Source: Isoetes taiwanensis (taxonomy: Eukaryota > Streptophyta > Lycopodiopsida > Isoetales > Isoetaceae). From it: DNA of 64,000 nt. The translations under genes and the position numbers were made by a program. Within the stretch, counting starts at the first letter, position 1, and each line of letters starts with the position of its first letter. Shown in pieces: positions 47,383 through 58,047 of the stretch. A model generated the notes under the pieces. It worked only from the letters and a program-made list of their open reading frames with translations. It was not told the DNA's origin and ran no database searches. The DNA lies in NCBI GenBank assembly GCA_021234155.1, contig JAJEKV010000215.1:186001-250000 (forward strand), written 5' to 3'.

Positions 47383-47553
47383 TCAAGTAGAATTATCAAT
47401 TTGCGTAGGCGAAGATGCCTCATCATCACCAGAATGATATTTTTGCGAATAATATAAATTACGAAATAAATCCAAAAGGAACTCCAATACAGCATCTCTC
47501 GACACAAAGGCTGGTGAGTTACCAAAGTCGCTCATCCACCATCCAAAAAGCAT
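47383..47553 (-). CDS. 56-residue ORF inside Helitron copy F
   Basis: The frame starts MLFGWWMSDFGNSPAFVSRD and continues AVLEFLLDLFRNLYYSQKYH and SGDDEASSPTQIDNST before a stop. It is an amphipathic helix-like centre with an acidic tail; Met 7 is an alternative start. It lies downstream of a promoter-like TATA box, leader and donor/acceptor pair in the same element, so it could be the second exon of a transcript. It may be a captured host gene fragment. No family recognised. Copy D has lost this segment. Confidence 0.35.
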   Translation of the reverse strand: MLFGWWMSDFGNSPAFVSRDAVLEFLLDLFRNLYYSQKYHSGDDEASSPTQIDNST

Positions 47554-48051
47554 CTAGATTTAGCTCAATAATGTAGTCTTTTTTCATCTGTGGCATCTCT
47601 GCAAATCAAAATATAATTGCAAATCAACTCAAACGTTCGCTACAATTTCACACAACGATAGAATCCACATACGCATTACGCCAAGATTAAGGATGAAAGA
47701 AAAATGCTAGTTTCATATTAAACAATCCAAGCTTTAGCAATGTAACAAAATGGGAGAATATTTACCTTGCGTGCAATTAGTGAAGCGAAGAGAAAGCTCA
47801 CAATAGCTCTTCAAGTGCTCTCAATGCGTCGAGACAATAAGAAGGCCTTCTATTTATAAGATGGAGTTTTGTTGGATGATCGACACACATGACTAATCTA
47901 GGGCTATATTTATGCCAAGTGCCTATATCACAACTCGCATATAATCATTAATATCATTCGATATATATTTCATATCCATAATTATCATAAAATGGATATC
48001 ATTAAGATTCTATATATATTGGGATTGATATCTTCTAACAAATTTGCCAAT

Positions 48052-48612
48052 GGGCATAATAAATGCAAAGTGCACACATGTCGTGCTTTGATAATTCTTA
48101 ATAAATGCAAAGGGTATTAATGGTCATAATAAATGCAAAGCGTATTAATGGCGCAATAAATGCAAAAAGGGTATTAATAGCCATAATAAATGCAAAGTGC
48201 ACACATGTCGTGCTTTGATAATTCGCAATAAATGCAAGCGTATTAATGGTAGTAATAAATGCAAAGCGTATTAATGGCGCAATAAATGCAAAGGGTATTA
48301 ATAGTTTGCAATAAATGCAAAGTGCACACATGTCGTGCGTTGATAATTCGCAATAAATGGCTGCAATAAATGCAAAGCGTATTAATGGCCGCAATAAATG
48401 CAAAAGGTATTAATGGCCACAATAAATGCAAAGTGCACACATGTGTCGTGCTTTGATAATTCATAATAAATGCAAAGCGTATTAATGGTCGCATAATAAG
48501 CCAAAGCGTATTAATGGCATAATAAATGCAAAAGGTATTAATGGCCACAATAAATGCAAAGTGTATTAATGGCCGCAATAAATGCAAAGTGCACAAATCT
48601 GCCATAAATGCG
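48052..48612 (-). repeat. about 28-bp minisatellite in Helitron copy F
   Basis: Reverse complement of the array in copy D: units such as GCAATAAATGCAAAGCGTAT followed by TAATGGCC, with the GTGCACACATGTCGTGC spacer about four times. More units and more length variation than in copy D. Confidence 0.85.
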
Positions 48613-48793
48613 ACGAATGCAACGTGTCATTCTATGGTAATGCTCATATCTTCCTCCGCCATCAATGCTCATAAATGCCTCAAATCTGAAATTAATGCCA
48701 TAAATGCCTCAATGCAACGTGTCATGCTCTCCTAATTTGTAAGGAAGAAATTACGTGCGAACACAAAAATGTAACTGCCTTATATAGGAAGGA

Positions 48794-49324
48794 TAATTGT
48801 GATAGAAATATGCTTTTAGAATATTCTTAGTTGATGCTTCCTCCTAAAAATGACACGTAGAATTCTGAGGAAAAAATAGGGCTCTTTTTTAAATAAAAAA
48901 AAAGGTTAAAAAGGGTCATTCTAGTGGTTGAAGTATCGCCACCTATATGAAGAAATATGGCAAAAAAATGCTATGAATTTTAACAATTTAGACAAGTGTC
49001 AGACAAGTAAAAGATTTAGAGATTGCTTGCTAGAAATTTGACACCTTATCATTTTTATCAACAATTTTATCCCAAAAAGTAGACACATGTGTGAAGTTTT
49101 AAACATGTGCACTACAATTAGTGAGGTGATGTTGCATTTATTACATAGCTTTCTACGGAGTTTCTTTTCTGTGCTTCGAATTCAGACAGCCATATCTCCT
49201 AAAAGGGGTGACAGATCAAGGCGAGGTCTACGTCATCGGATTCCTCTCATCGAGAACTTTCCAGAGACTGTAATTTGCTATCGTTTTGTCATTGTTGGAG
49301 CCAATGCGATCGAATGGAGAATCT
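48794..49324. other. unassigned AT-rich stretch
   Basis: No gene or repeat I can support. An 83-codon open piece at 49087-49338 has no recognisable feature. It lies between the end of Helitron copy F and the GAATCTT array and could be part of the element that ends at 49991. Confidence 0.3.
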
Positions 49325-49745
49325 TTGTGGAATCTTAGGTGACATGTAGAATCTTCATAGAATCTTAAGGAACGTTGAGAGAATCTAAGGGAATCTTCAT
49401 AGAATCTCAAGGAATTTTTAGGAATCTTAAGAGAATCTTGGGGAATCCTTATAGAATCTTAGGGAATCTTCATAAAATCTTTGAGAATCTAGGGAAACCT
49501 TCGTAGAGTCTCGGAGAATCAAGAGGAAACTCAAGAGCATCACGGGTCTTCTTAGAGCCTGAGAGAATCTAGAGGAATCTTAAGAAATTTTCATGAAATC
49601 TTAAAGAACCTAGAGGAATCTTAAGAGATGAGGGGAATCTTCATAGAATCTTAGAGAACTTAGAGGAGTCATATGAGAATCTAGGAGAATCCTTATAGAA
49701 TCTTGGAGAACCTAAGGGAATCTTCATAAAATTTAATGGAATCTT
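49325..49745. repeat. degenerate GAATCTT-type minisatellite
   Basis: Repeated short phrases built on AGAATCTTxxxGGAATCTTCATAG over about 420 bp with variable unit length (roughly 20-40 bp). No coding potential. It lies upstream of Helitron terminus E in the same orientation and may be an internal array of that element, by analogy with copies D and F. Confidence 0.75.
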
Positions 49746-49947
49746 TATCTTGCTCCGATGCTTGCTGCTTCTTTAAGATCATGAAGCCATGATCCAACTA
49801 GACCAGCCCATTCTATAGCACATGGCACTGCTACGATGCCGAGATTGTCGGCCATTGTAGCTTTTAGAATGGTAGATATCTTCATCGGTTTCCTCCTGTC
49901 CCTTACAAGATTCAAATAGAATTCTAGCCAATAAGTGAGCCAGTAGA

Positions 49948-49991
49948 GAGAAATATTCGCGGCGGCCTTGGCCACCGCGATAAATTTCTTG
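49948..49991 (+). mobile_element. Helitron-like 3' terminus (copy E)
   Basis: GAGAAATATT, hairpin GCGGCGGCC / GGCCACCGC with TT loop and one mismatch, GATAAATTTCTTG, then host T (TACTTTATAAT). It matches the family consensus at all but a few positions. The element extends leftwards; its start was not located. Confidence 0.6.
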
Positions 49992-50543
49992 TACTTTATA
50001 ATTTCCCTTGCCTCCATGCTTTATTTACCCTATTGCCATGTGCTCTCAAACTCACACTTGTCTCCATAGCATACTCTAACCTTGGTGTTGGGCTTAAAAT
50101 TGCTCTAAAAATATCCCATATTTCCCTCTGAAGATTTTCTTTTCTTTTCTTTTTCTTTTTCTTTTTGAGGGAATGAAGTTTTTTAATCATTAATTATGGA
50201 AAATAAGAATAAAATAGTTAATGTGCATGACAGATGATGTCAGCAGCATTTCCTAGAAGCAGTTGGACTTAAGGATAAGCCCATACAAAATATGAGAATA
50301 GTAATAAGAAATAGCAATGTTATAATTGTCTTTGGATAAAGTCTCAATGGTCTAATGAACTGAAAAACTTGAGAAGAACATGAAATTGTCTGAACAGCTT
50401 AGATTGCTTTACAGCTATCAAGATTTGCAGGTTCTTCTGATGTAGAAACACGAATTTTTCTCCCTGATGAAGCCAAAACCTTTTATATAGATCCATAGAG
50501 CCAAAGATCTGCCAAAACAGCTAAGTATGAAAGAAAACAACGA

Positions 50544-51143
50544 TTAAAAGTTATAAGTGTCAATAAAATGGAAATGGTCTCGAAACTGGGGGAACAATAT
50601 TGGGGTGAAATGCTTTCCCCAGTCTACTATTTCAATTAGCATGTTGGAGTTGCATGTGGAATATAGGTGAATCAAGGTGCCATAGTTGTCAGCTCTACCT
50701 CTGTGGTAGTAATAGCATTCCCTGTAGAATTCAAACTGCCTATTTGTCATGTCATTACAGTTTGCATTCATGAACCACCATAATACATACTTCAACTGAG
50801 TTTCCCTACAGAACTCTTTGGCCCATTCCTCTTCTCTTTTGGGGATCTCATGTAATTCCTGCAGAAGTTTTCCTTTCACCTGTCCTGTCCAGAAACTATA
50901 GTCTACCTCAGTCTGTACCTGATTCTGTACCTGCCTCTGATCTGACAATGGCTGACCTGCATACTTGGATGTCTCTATATCATCAAAATGTAGATCAAGT
51001 TTGAACTTGCAATTCCAAAGATAATCTAGCAACAACATAATCTGTGTTAGTAATTTCTTCATGACAATTGAGCCTAAATAAATCATAAAAGACAGAAAAA
51101 TGTCCAAGTAAATTCCATTGTTGATCAAAATGGGCATCATCAT
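50544..51143 (-). CDS. extra 199-residue ORF downstream of LINE 3 reverse transcriptase
   Basis: An intact frame starting MMMPILINNGIYLDIFLSFM, with a hydrophobic first third (possible membrane segment at about 8-30), then an acidic/polar middle (QPLSDQRQVQNQVQTEVDYS) and an aromatic end (WFMNANCNDMTNRQFEFYRE). It starts a few bases after the stop of the polymerase frame and precedes the (GAAAA)n tail, so it would be a third ORF on the LINE RNA. It is open although ORF1 and ORF2 are broken. It is not a zf-RVT or RNase H domain that I can recognise. It could be a captured sequence or a chance frame. Confidence 0.4.
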   Translation of the reverse strand: MMMPILINNGIYLDIFLSFMIYLGSIVMKKLLTQIMLLLDYLWNCKFKLDLHFDDIETSKYAGQPLSDQRQVQNQVQTEVDYSFWTGQVKGKLLQELHEIPKREEEWAKEFCRETQLKYVLWWFMNANCNDMTNRQFEFYRECYYYHRGRADNYGTLIHLYSTCNSNMLIEIVDWGKHFTPILFPQFRDHFHFIDTYNF

Positions 51144-51145
51144 AT

Positions 51146-52223
51146 TTATTTTTTTTGTGTAGTGGCTGCTAGCTCTATGTCAAAAATAACCTGTAATTTT
51201 ATCCAAAAGACAGCTGGATTGTGACCACCATATAAACATCTGTTTCTGTGTTTCCACATGTTCCATAAAGCAATGAAACAAATGGTAGTCAAGAGAGCAT
51301 TATTATTCATCATAAAATCAACAATTCTGACAGGCCTTTGAATATTAAAATGCATTTCAAACCAGATCCAAAACCTGTCTAAATTAGGACATAAGAAAAT
51401 ATGCTCCATAGATTCCTGTGTACCACATCCTCAAGGACAAAGGAAAGAAACCAGATTGTTGGGAGTATTAGTAATCAGATTTCCCTGATGTCTACAAATA
51501 GTTTGCAGGTTTGGGACACTTTTGTTTGCAATCAACCAATTAAAATAGAAAATTTTGGGAGCACAATAAGAGTTCCAAATATTCCTGAATAATTTAACTT
51601 CAACCTGTTAGAAATGTTCCAGTAAATGGCAGCTTTGGATGGCAGATTCGAGTTATTCAGATAGTCATAAATATGAGAGACTTTGTAAATTTTTTTCTTT
51701 CTGAAAGACTAGTCAATTTCATAGTTAACATTAGCATCCAAATAGATGGCAGCCACCTTGCTGATGATGTACTTGTATAGCATTCTATCAGAACTTGAGC
51801 TTCTTATTTTGGCCTTGAGCCAACCTGGTCCAGGATATCCAATTTCCATTGAATTAAAGATCACCAAGCTTGCAGGCATTGTTGTCAAGCCACTTTCTAT
51901 ATATCTTTGGATGAATTAAGGCCAGTGGGATATTATCCCTCTTGGATAGATGAGGATTCCAGAAAATATTCATGCCATGATGAGCTTGATTTAGCTTTGT
52001 AAAGGACAAGGCTTTGAAGACATTATTCCATGCCATTATTAAATTTCTCATAAAGGGGGAGGTATTAGCAACAGGCTTGATATCACAGAAGGTAGAATCA
52101 GGCAGCTGGTGGCCAATAGAAGGATGCCCCTTAATAATACTTCTAGATAGCCAATATTGAAAGAACTCAGTAGCAGGATTGTCTCTATGAAATAAAGTCT
52201 TCTAAATATATTTTTCCCCTAGA
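51146..52223 (-). pseudogene. LINE 3 ORF2, C-terminal zf-RVT region
   Basis: After the polymerase thumb the minus strand shows MRNLIMAWNNVFKALSFTKL and IFWNPHLSKRDNIPLALIHP, then FYWLIANKSVPNL in another frame, and the cysteine/histidine block CGTQESMEHIFLCPNLDRFW, typical of the zf-RVT domain that follows plant L1 reverse transcriptases. The frame ends with WNMWKHRNRCLYGGHNPAVF and a stop at 51146-51148. Several frameshifts and stops are present. Confidence 0.7.
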
Positions 52224-54290
52224 TCATATGCTTGAAGGAGCAAGTTTTTGCAGCCAAGGCCACCTTAAACTTTTCTTTCTGGTTACAAAGCTCCAATTTA
52301 CCAAATGATTCTTACCCCAAATAAAATTCCTGATGATTCTCTCTAATTGCTGATAAATGCATTTTGGACTAATGAGAGCTGAAGAGAAGTACACATGGGA
52401 GCTTGCTAAAACAGAGGAGGCAATGATTGCCCTGCCAGCTAGAGATAGACAACTGCCATAGGTATTGAGCTTCCTCTTGATCCTGTCAAGAATTGGACTC
52501 CAGAGAGTCTTAATATTAATATTCAGGCCTAAAGGCATACCAAGCAGAGTTGTGGCTTGATTTGCAGCAGCACACTTGATACCAAGAATATCTGAATGAT
52601 TAGGATCACCAATAATGACAGATTTTTGATAATTTAAATGGATACAAGAAGCTTGACTGAAGTTTTGAGTGATCCTTAAGAAGAAGTCAATATTCTTAAC
52701 ATCATTTTGTAAAAAGGAGAATGTATCATCAGCATACTGCAGAAGGGTCAACTGATTCTGGTTTTGGCATAGACAAGGCTTTGATATTTCCAATATTTTG
52801 GTGGTGAAGAATAGCTTTAGTCAATTGATCAGCAGCAATGATAAAAAGATAGGGTGCTAAAGGGCAACCTTGTCTCACTCCCTTTTGGAGAGGGAAGAAT
52901 TTACTGGAGATCCATTTATAAGAACAGAAGATTGAGCACGAGAATTTAGTCCAATGATCAACTGAATCAACTTATCTGGAAAACCAATTTTCCTAAGGGC
53001 CAATTCAAGAAAATGCCATCTTATTGAGTCAAATGCCTTGGAGAAGTCAAGTTTGAGGAGGATACAATTTTGATTGGATATTTTAGCCCAGTGTAAACCA
53101 TCCATTGCAGCAATGTAGTTGTCCAGAATATATCCATTTGGCAAAAAACCAGAGTGATTTATGCAAATGTTATTTTGTAAGTAACCTTTGATCATGTTTG
53201 CAAGAATTTTGGCACAAATCTTATATGATGTATTACTGAGAGAAATAGGCCTGCAGTCACTAAAGCATTCAGGGTTATCAACTTTTGGGACTAAAGTAAT
53301 CAAGCCAGAAGCAATGTCACGATGCAAATGACTATTTATCCAAAAACCATGAATAATTTTAGTGAGATCATTTTTAACTTCATCCCATAAGTTTAGATAA
53401 AACTTTGGGGGAAGGCCATCAGGCCCAAGACTCTTACCTTTGGCAAGATTCATAAGAGTGGATTTGATCTCAATTTCATTAGGCAAATCTGAGATACTAT
53501 CAGAAATTGGTGCATTGTTATATGCAGGCAGAGAATTTAAAAGATCAATGAATTCCTTGGCCTGAGTACTTTGCCAGGGGGAATTGCCTATGTCAGAGAA
53601 AATTTTCGAGTACTTGGAGTAGAAAAAATCACATATTTCTTTGACATCTGTAAGTGAGGCACCTTGATCACTTTTGATAGAGAGAATTTAATTTCTTAAA
53701 ACCCTGTTCTTTGCAACTCTAAAAAAGAATTTAGAATTGTTATTGTCCATATTTGAGAGATATTTAATTTTACTCCTGATGGATGCACCTTTTGCTTCAT
53801 ATTCCTCCATAGCCTTAATTGCTTGCTCAAGATTGAATTCATGTAGGTGGAGGTCTCTGTTATATGGATCTTCCTGAATTTTCAGCCTGATATTTCTTAT
53901 GTCAAGCATGTATCTTTTTTTCTCATCCTTCATGTGGCTACAATTATTCTTTAACCATTGTTTAATCCAAGATTTGGAGGATTTAAATAAAAGTCCCTCA
54001 TGGAAGTTGAAGATTGAACTCTGGGTAGACTGATATAAAAGGCCTTGAAATCCTCACAAAATTTCTCATAACTTAGCAGACTATAGTTGAGCTTAAAAGG
54101 ACATTTTTTTTGCCTTATTATGCTAAGCATGTGTTTGGTCTCCAGGAATTGAGGTTGGTGATCAGATATCGAGGTACTCTCATCACTATAAACCACACAT
54201 TATTCCAGAAGGAGTTATCAGAATCGTTGATGTAAAACCTATCTAGAGCACAAAATACTCTTTTATTACCTTCTTCCGCCATTTTTCTTG
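52224..54290 (-). pseudogene. LINE 3 ORF2, endonuclease end and reverse transcriptase
   Basis: From 54290: KRVFCALDRFYIND, then STSISDHQPQFLETKHML with the catalytic SDH of the endonuclease; a linker helix region (53933-53688: ENLEQAIKAMEEYEAKGA-like) and YLSNMDNNNSKFFFRVAKNR follow. The polymerase frame (53486-52875) has LAKGKSLGPDGLPPKFYLNL, CRPISLSNTSYKICAKILAN, ILLKLDFSKAFDSIRWHFLE (catalytic Asp). After a frame change near 52870 it reads KGVRQGCPLAPYLFIIAADQ and, from 52793, LLQYADDTFSFLQNDVKNID (YADD pair), then the thumb. It would copy LINE RNA at the nicked target; frame changes disable it. Confidence 0.85.
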
Positions 54291-54459
54291 AAAAGCCAGT
54301 TATTTCAGTTATTTTCCTTTTCTTGGTAAAAAATCAGGGGAGAACGTCCTTCCTCTGCTGGATCTAAAGGAATCTGTAGGGGGGAATCCTGCTAGCCTTG
54401 TAGAGGGCTAGCTTAGATTGGCAATTCGATTCGGCCTGAATTGAATGGAGTGTAAAATT

Positions 54460-57400
54460 TTTGCTATTATACAAGAAAACTCAAGATTCACCTGTGGCTT
54501 CTTACAAGGAAATTGCTCGGATCTTTGAGAAAATCTGATCATTAGACAAATTTTTCCTGACTTCTTATTCCATCAAGAATACTCCTTTGTTCCTAGTTGT
54601 GTGGAGTTCAAAATTGAGATTATTCAAGCCTAGCTAGAGGAATTTCTTGGTAACAGGAACATTGCAGCTACAGGGATTTTTCAAGTTTTAAATCATAATT
54701 CAAGTACTAGAATCACAATCAAGGTATACAATGAATCATTCCCAGGGGAATTAGAAGAATTAGAATGCTAAATTGGCTATCAATAACACTTCATGGCATT
54801 GATCTGGTTCCCAACCCTCTTAGTTGAATTTTAATTAGATTGTCTTCTCTGCCCTTGGTTCTCTGCTTCTTTTACACTGTTATATTGTTTCCACCTGATC
54901 TTTTTCCATAAATTTGACCAAATATGTCGACTATTCCAAAAACCCTTAACACAGGATCCATAATTTTCTTACACAATTTTATGCATCTCTCTCCTACCCA
55001 ACAAGGTGATCTGCTATCTCAATTAAGTCTGGTTCGTAAAAAATCTTCAGCTTTCATTAAATTTGGTGATTTTGCTGATCAAAGCCTTTTTCTAAAGATA
55101 TGCATCACCTTTCTTCTGATGTGCCAGAATGGGAAATTGTACAGCGTGCCAGCATACTTATTACTGGTAAGGTTTTTCCCTCGAAAACCCTTCGGGGCGG
55201 GGGTTGTTTAATCCTGACAATAATACGCTTGCTGCTCTCTTTTTGTTTGGGTCCCATAGGCCAACCGGTCTCCGTGGACGATAAAAAATCTATTCTATTC
55301 TATTCTAAAGACCTTGGTCTTTATGGTGATTCTATTCTAAATGCTAATGGAGTTCCCCTTCCTTATGGAAATATCCGTCCAATCCAGCAGAGAGTCACTG
55401 ATCAACAGCTTGTTGATGCTCTGGATCACTTGCAATATAGGACTCGACCTAATCTCCAGCTCTTTGCAAAGGTATTCATCTAAACCATGCCATTATTGCT
55501 GAGAAAATCAAATCCTACTCTTCCTCTGCTATCATAGTCTCTGTTGATAAAGTTGGAGTTAAAATTGAAAAATTATGGGATCATCTGCTTAGACTCAACA
55601 AATCAATGATGAATAACACTGTGTATTGGCAAGATATCCCTATATACTTGTTGAATTTGGGAACTCTAGATCTGCCAATTTCCTTCTAAAACTTGGCAGA
55701 TCGACCCTTGAAACTTTCCAATTATCTTTGTTGAAATGGTACCCTAACCTTCTCATTTAGACTATGATAAACTTTACATTGCCTCTGTTTCCATGAGTGA
55801 CTTGAGTCTAATTTATTGGGATGAGGAATGCTTTTCTGCTATTTTCAATTCTTTTGGAAAATTCATTTGCACTGAGTACTGTCCTTATAAGCCTCCCAAA
55901 TGCTTTGTTCAGCTAAATATTTCCAATCCTGTCCCATGTTCTGTGCCTATACTTGATTATTTTGGTAATAAAATTAAAGTCCAACTTAGCTGGGTTGGCC
56001 TACAAGTCTTTTGCCATGAATGTAGATGCAGGCATTTTTTGGTACTATCTGCCATAAAAATTCAAATACAGCCTCTCTCTCAGACAGGGATTCCCTAAAA
56101 ATTACAACTATGGATCCAAATATACATTCTCACTTTGGAGCTACTCATCAGAATGGGGGTCAGGTTATTTACAATAAGGAGCAAATAAATCCATCAACTC
56201 AATTTCGATATCCTAACCAATTTCAAGATAAGCCACAGACTTTTGCATGGGAAAGGGTCAATGGTAGCAGAAAAAGGATCCAGAAAAAAAGAGAGTTTAA
56301 ACAATCACAGTTAAACTCAAAATCTCTAGCTCTTAGTGGCTCAAGATTACAAATACTCCTCTGAGTAATTTGAATAATACAGATAAGGTGATGAACAAAG
56401 GTTTGGAAGTAATCCTTCCTTATGTACAGATGCAATCACATAGTTACATGGTCATAACAACAACACAAGCAGAAATCCTTTGGGACAATTTTCTTAACAA
56501 CAGGAGAATATTGAAAGGGAAAGGCCCTATCCAGGAACATCAGTCTACTCAAGTCCAGGACCACATTAATCTTACTAGCACCCTGCAAAATATAATTCTT
56601 GATTCTAAAAAGGCTGCTAATCTCAAAGCAGTTGCAGGAGCTCAGTTAAAGAATACAATAAGTACTGAGTTGGCAAATATAAAAGTGAGATCTTTGAAAA
56701 ATACATTCAGCAGATAACAGTCTCCAGATTGGATCTTAGGCAATAACATCTGGTATCAGCAAAGTTAATGGAGCCAAGGACAAAAATGAAGCTGCTATTA
56801 GGGGGAATGGAGAATCATTAATTATGGATAATAAGCTAATTTCCACTGATACTAGAATTTGCTCTAAGCAGTCAAATGAGCAAAAAACTTTGGTTAAATG
56901 CACAGCATTAAAGCAAGGGCATCAAAGTTATACTGTGGAATAAACTCAACAAGGCAACCAGCAAGTCCCTCCAGGCTTTATTCAACGTCAAAATAACAAG
57001 GATTCTGACATAGAAATTGACTCAACAACTCTGAATGCCAAATTAAAGTGTGATAATAAATTTGCCATTCTTACTGATTTAGCTGATGACTTTTGTGCAG
57101 ATTCCATTGAGCCATTGATTATGCCATCTCAATTGTCTTCTCAATCACATAAAAATTACAACAAGTTGATTTCCACTCCCTGTCTGCTAGCTGAACCATT
57201 TGATATTATCTCTTCAACACCTACCATAGACACTTTGAAACATGCTCCACCTAATTACTACACCAATAGTTAATAGTGGTGATCTGATTGATCTGATTGA
57301 TTTATCAGATCCTTTAGATTCCTTAGAATCCCAGTATCAAAATTGCAATAATATTATTCAACAGTCTGTTGGTAAGCAATTGTCAGAGTTGCATGTGGAA

Positions 57401-57911
57401 TATCCAGTGGATCAGAATAGGGATCAGGGGGATGTGGAGGGAAAGCTTAGCAGTATAGCAGATCCAGAGGCAAATTATCTTAGGAATGGAGATACAGACA
57501 ACGAAGCTCAGGGACCATCTAGAGGGGAAATAAATGAGGTAGAGATGGTGATCTCAACAATAGAAGATAAAATGGAAAGGCCCTCAAACAAAAATCTCAT
57601 AGGTGCTCTGGAATCCACCACTCTCAGGCAAGTTCCCTCCATTCTCAATCCCATGGATGTAAACTTAAATATTTTTGACACTAATATTGCTTCTAACAAT
57701 ATTAAAAATAATGATAGTGTTAGATCTAAATAATGCTTGTTGTTATTCCAAGTTCTGGGCTTGCTCACATGATTTACACTCTGACTCTAATATTTCTAAT
57801 AACTTTTCTGATAAAGAAAACGACCCTACAACTCACTCCTGGGATGATGATAATTTCTTATCCACCTCTAAGGTTGTCCCTGTTAACAAAAGAAAGGACC
57901 CTATAAGATAG
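54460..57911 (+). pseudogene. LINE 3 ORF1 region (gag-like), heavily broken
   Basis: A series of open pieces in different frames. 54924-55190 and 55300-55483 look like a DUF4283-type N-terminus (SLVRKKSSAFIKFGDFADQS; NIRPIQQRVTDQQLVDALDH). 55793-56098 has IYWDEECFSAIFNSFGKFIC, YKPPKCFVQLNISNPVPCSV and a zinc-knuckle start (FCHECRCRHF). Later pieces (56370-56717; 57242-57733; 57675-57911) are polar, low-complexity and acidic, as in the C-terminal parts of such proteins. Many stops and frameshifts and a LINE-tail insertion at 55.2 kb. The role would be RNA binding. Confidence 0.55.
55170..55305 (+). mobile_element. 5'-truncated LINE 3' end with (TATTC)n tail, inserted in LINE 3
   Basis: A GC-richer piece of about 130 bp with CCTTCGGGGCGGGGGTTG, GGGTCCCATAGGCC and GGTCTCCGTGGACG, ending in TATTC pentamers at 55291-55305. 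The flanking LINE 3 ORF1 sequence continues on both sides. The tail type equals that of LINE 2, but the 3' UTR sequence is not the same, so it is a related family. No target-site duplication could be fixed. Confidence 0.6.
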
Positions 57912-58047
57912 TTAAAACCACAAAGAGCATCTCCAATAAATTTGAATCCCCAGCCTTGAATACCAGATTACAATCTAGGAAAAATACTAGAAGCCAGAAG
58001 AAAAAATCCCATTAACATCCCATTCTGTAATCCTTCTCATATTCTCC

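Larger units (their letters stand above)
43551..47390. repeat. direct segmental duplication, copy 2, carrying a Helitron insertion
   Basis: This matches copy 1 from 43551 to 44350 and again from 45657 to 47390; the 1306 bp between are a Helitron-like element absent from copy 1. Small differences elsewhere include CATCAC to CAC near 46218 and an insertion near 46965-47005. Its end continues into the remainder of the Helitron-like element whose 3' part copy 1 also has. Confidence 0.9.
47132..48793 (-). mobile_element. complete Helitron-like element with decayed hairpin (copy F)
   Basis: On the minus strand it starts TCCTTCCTATATAAGGC at 48793 and ends ACAATTTCTTG at 47132, then host T. The terminal hairpin is damaged (TGGCACCGCGACAA; several deletions relative to the consensus). 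From the 5' end it holds the minisatellite, the TATA box (47858-47851), a leader ending in a GTAAATATT donor near 47768, an AGATGCC acceptor region near 47600, a 56-codon ORF and the 3' 260 bp. The right-hand flank is TAATTGTGAT; no duplication is visible. It is the parental structure for copy C, which is its duplicated 3' part. Confidence 0.75.
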
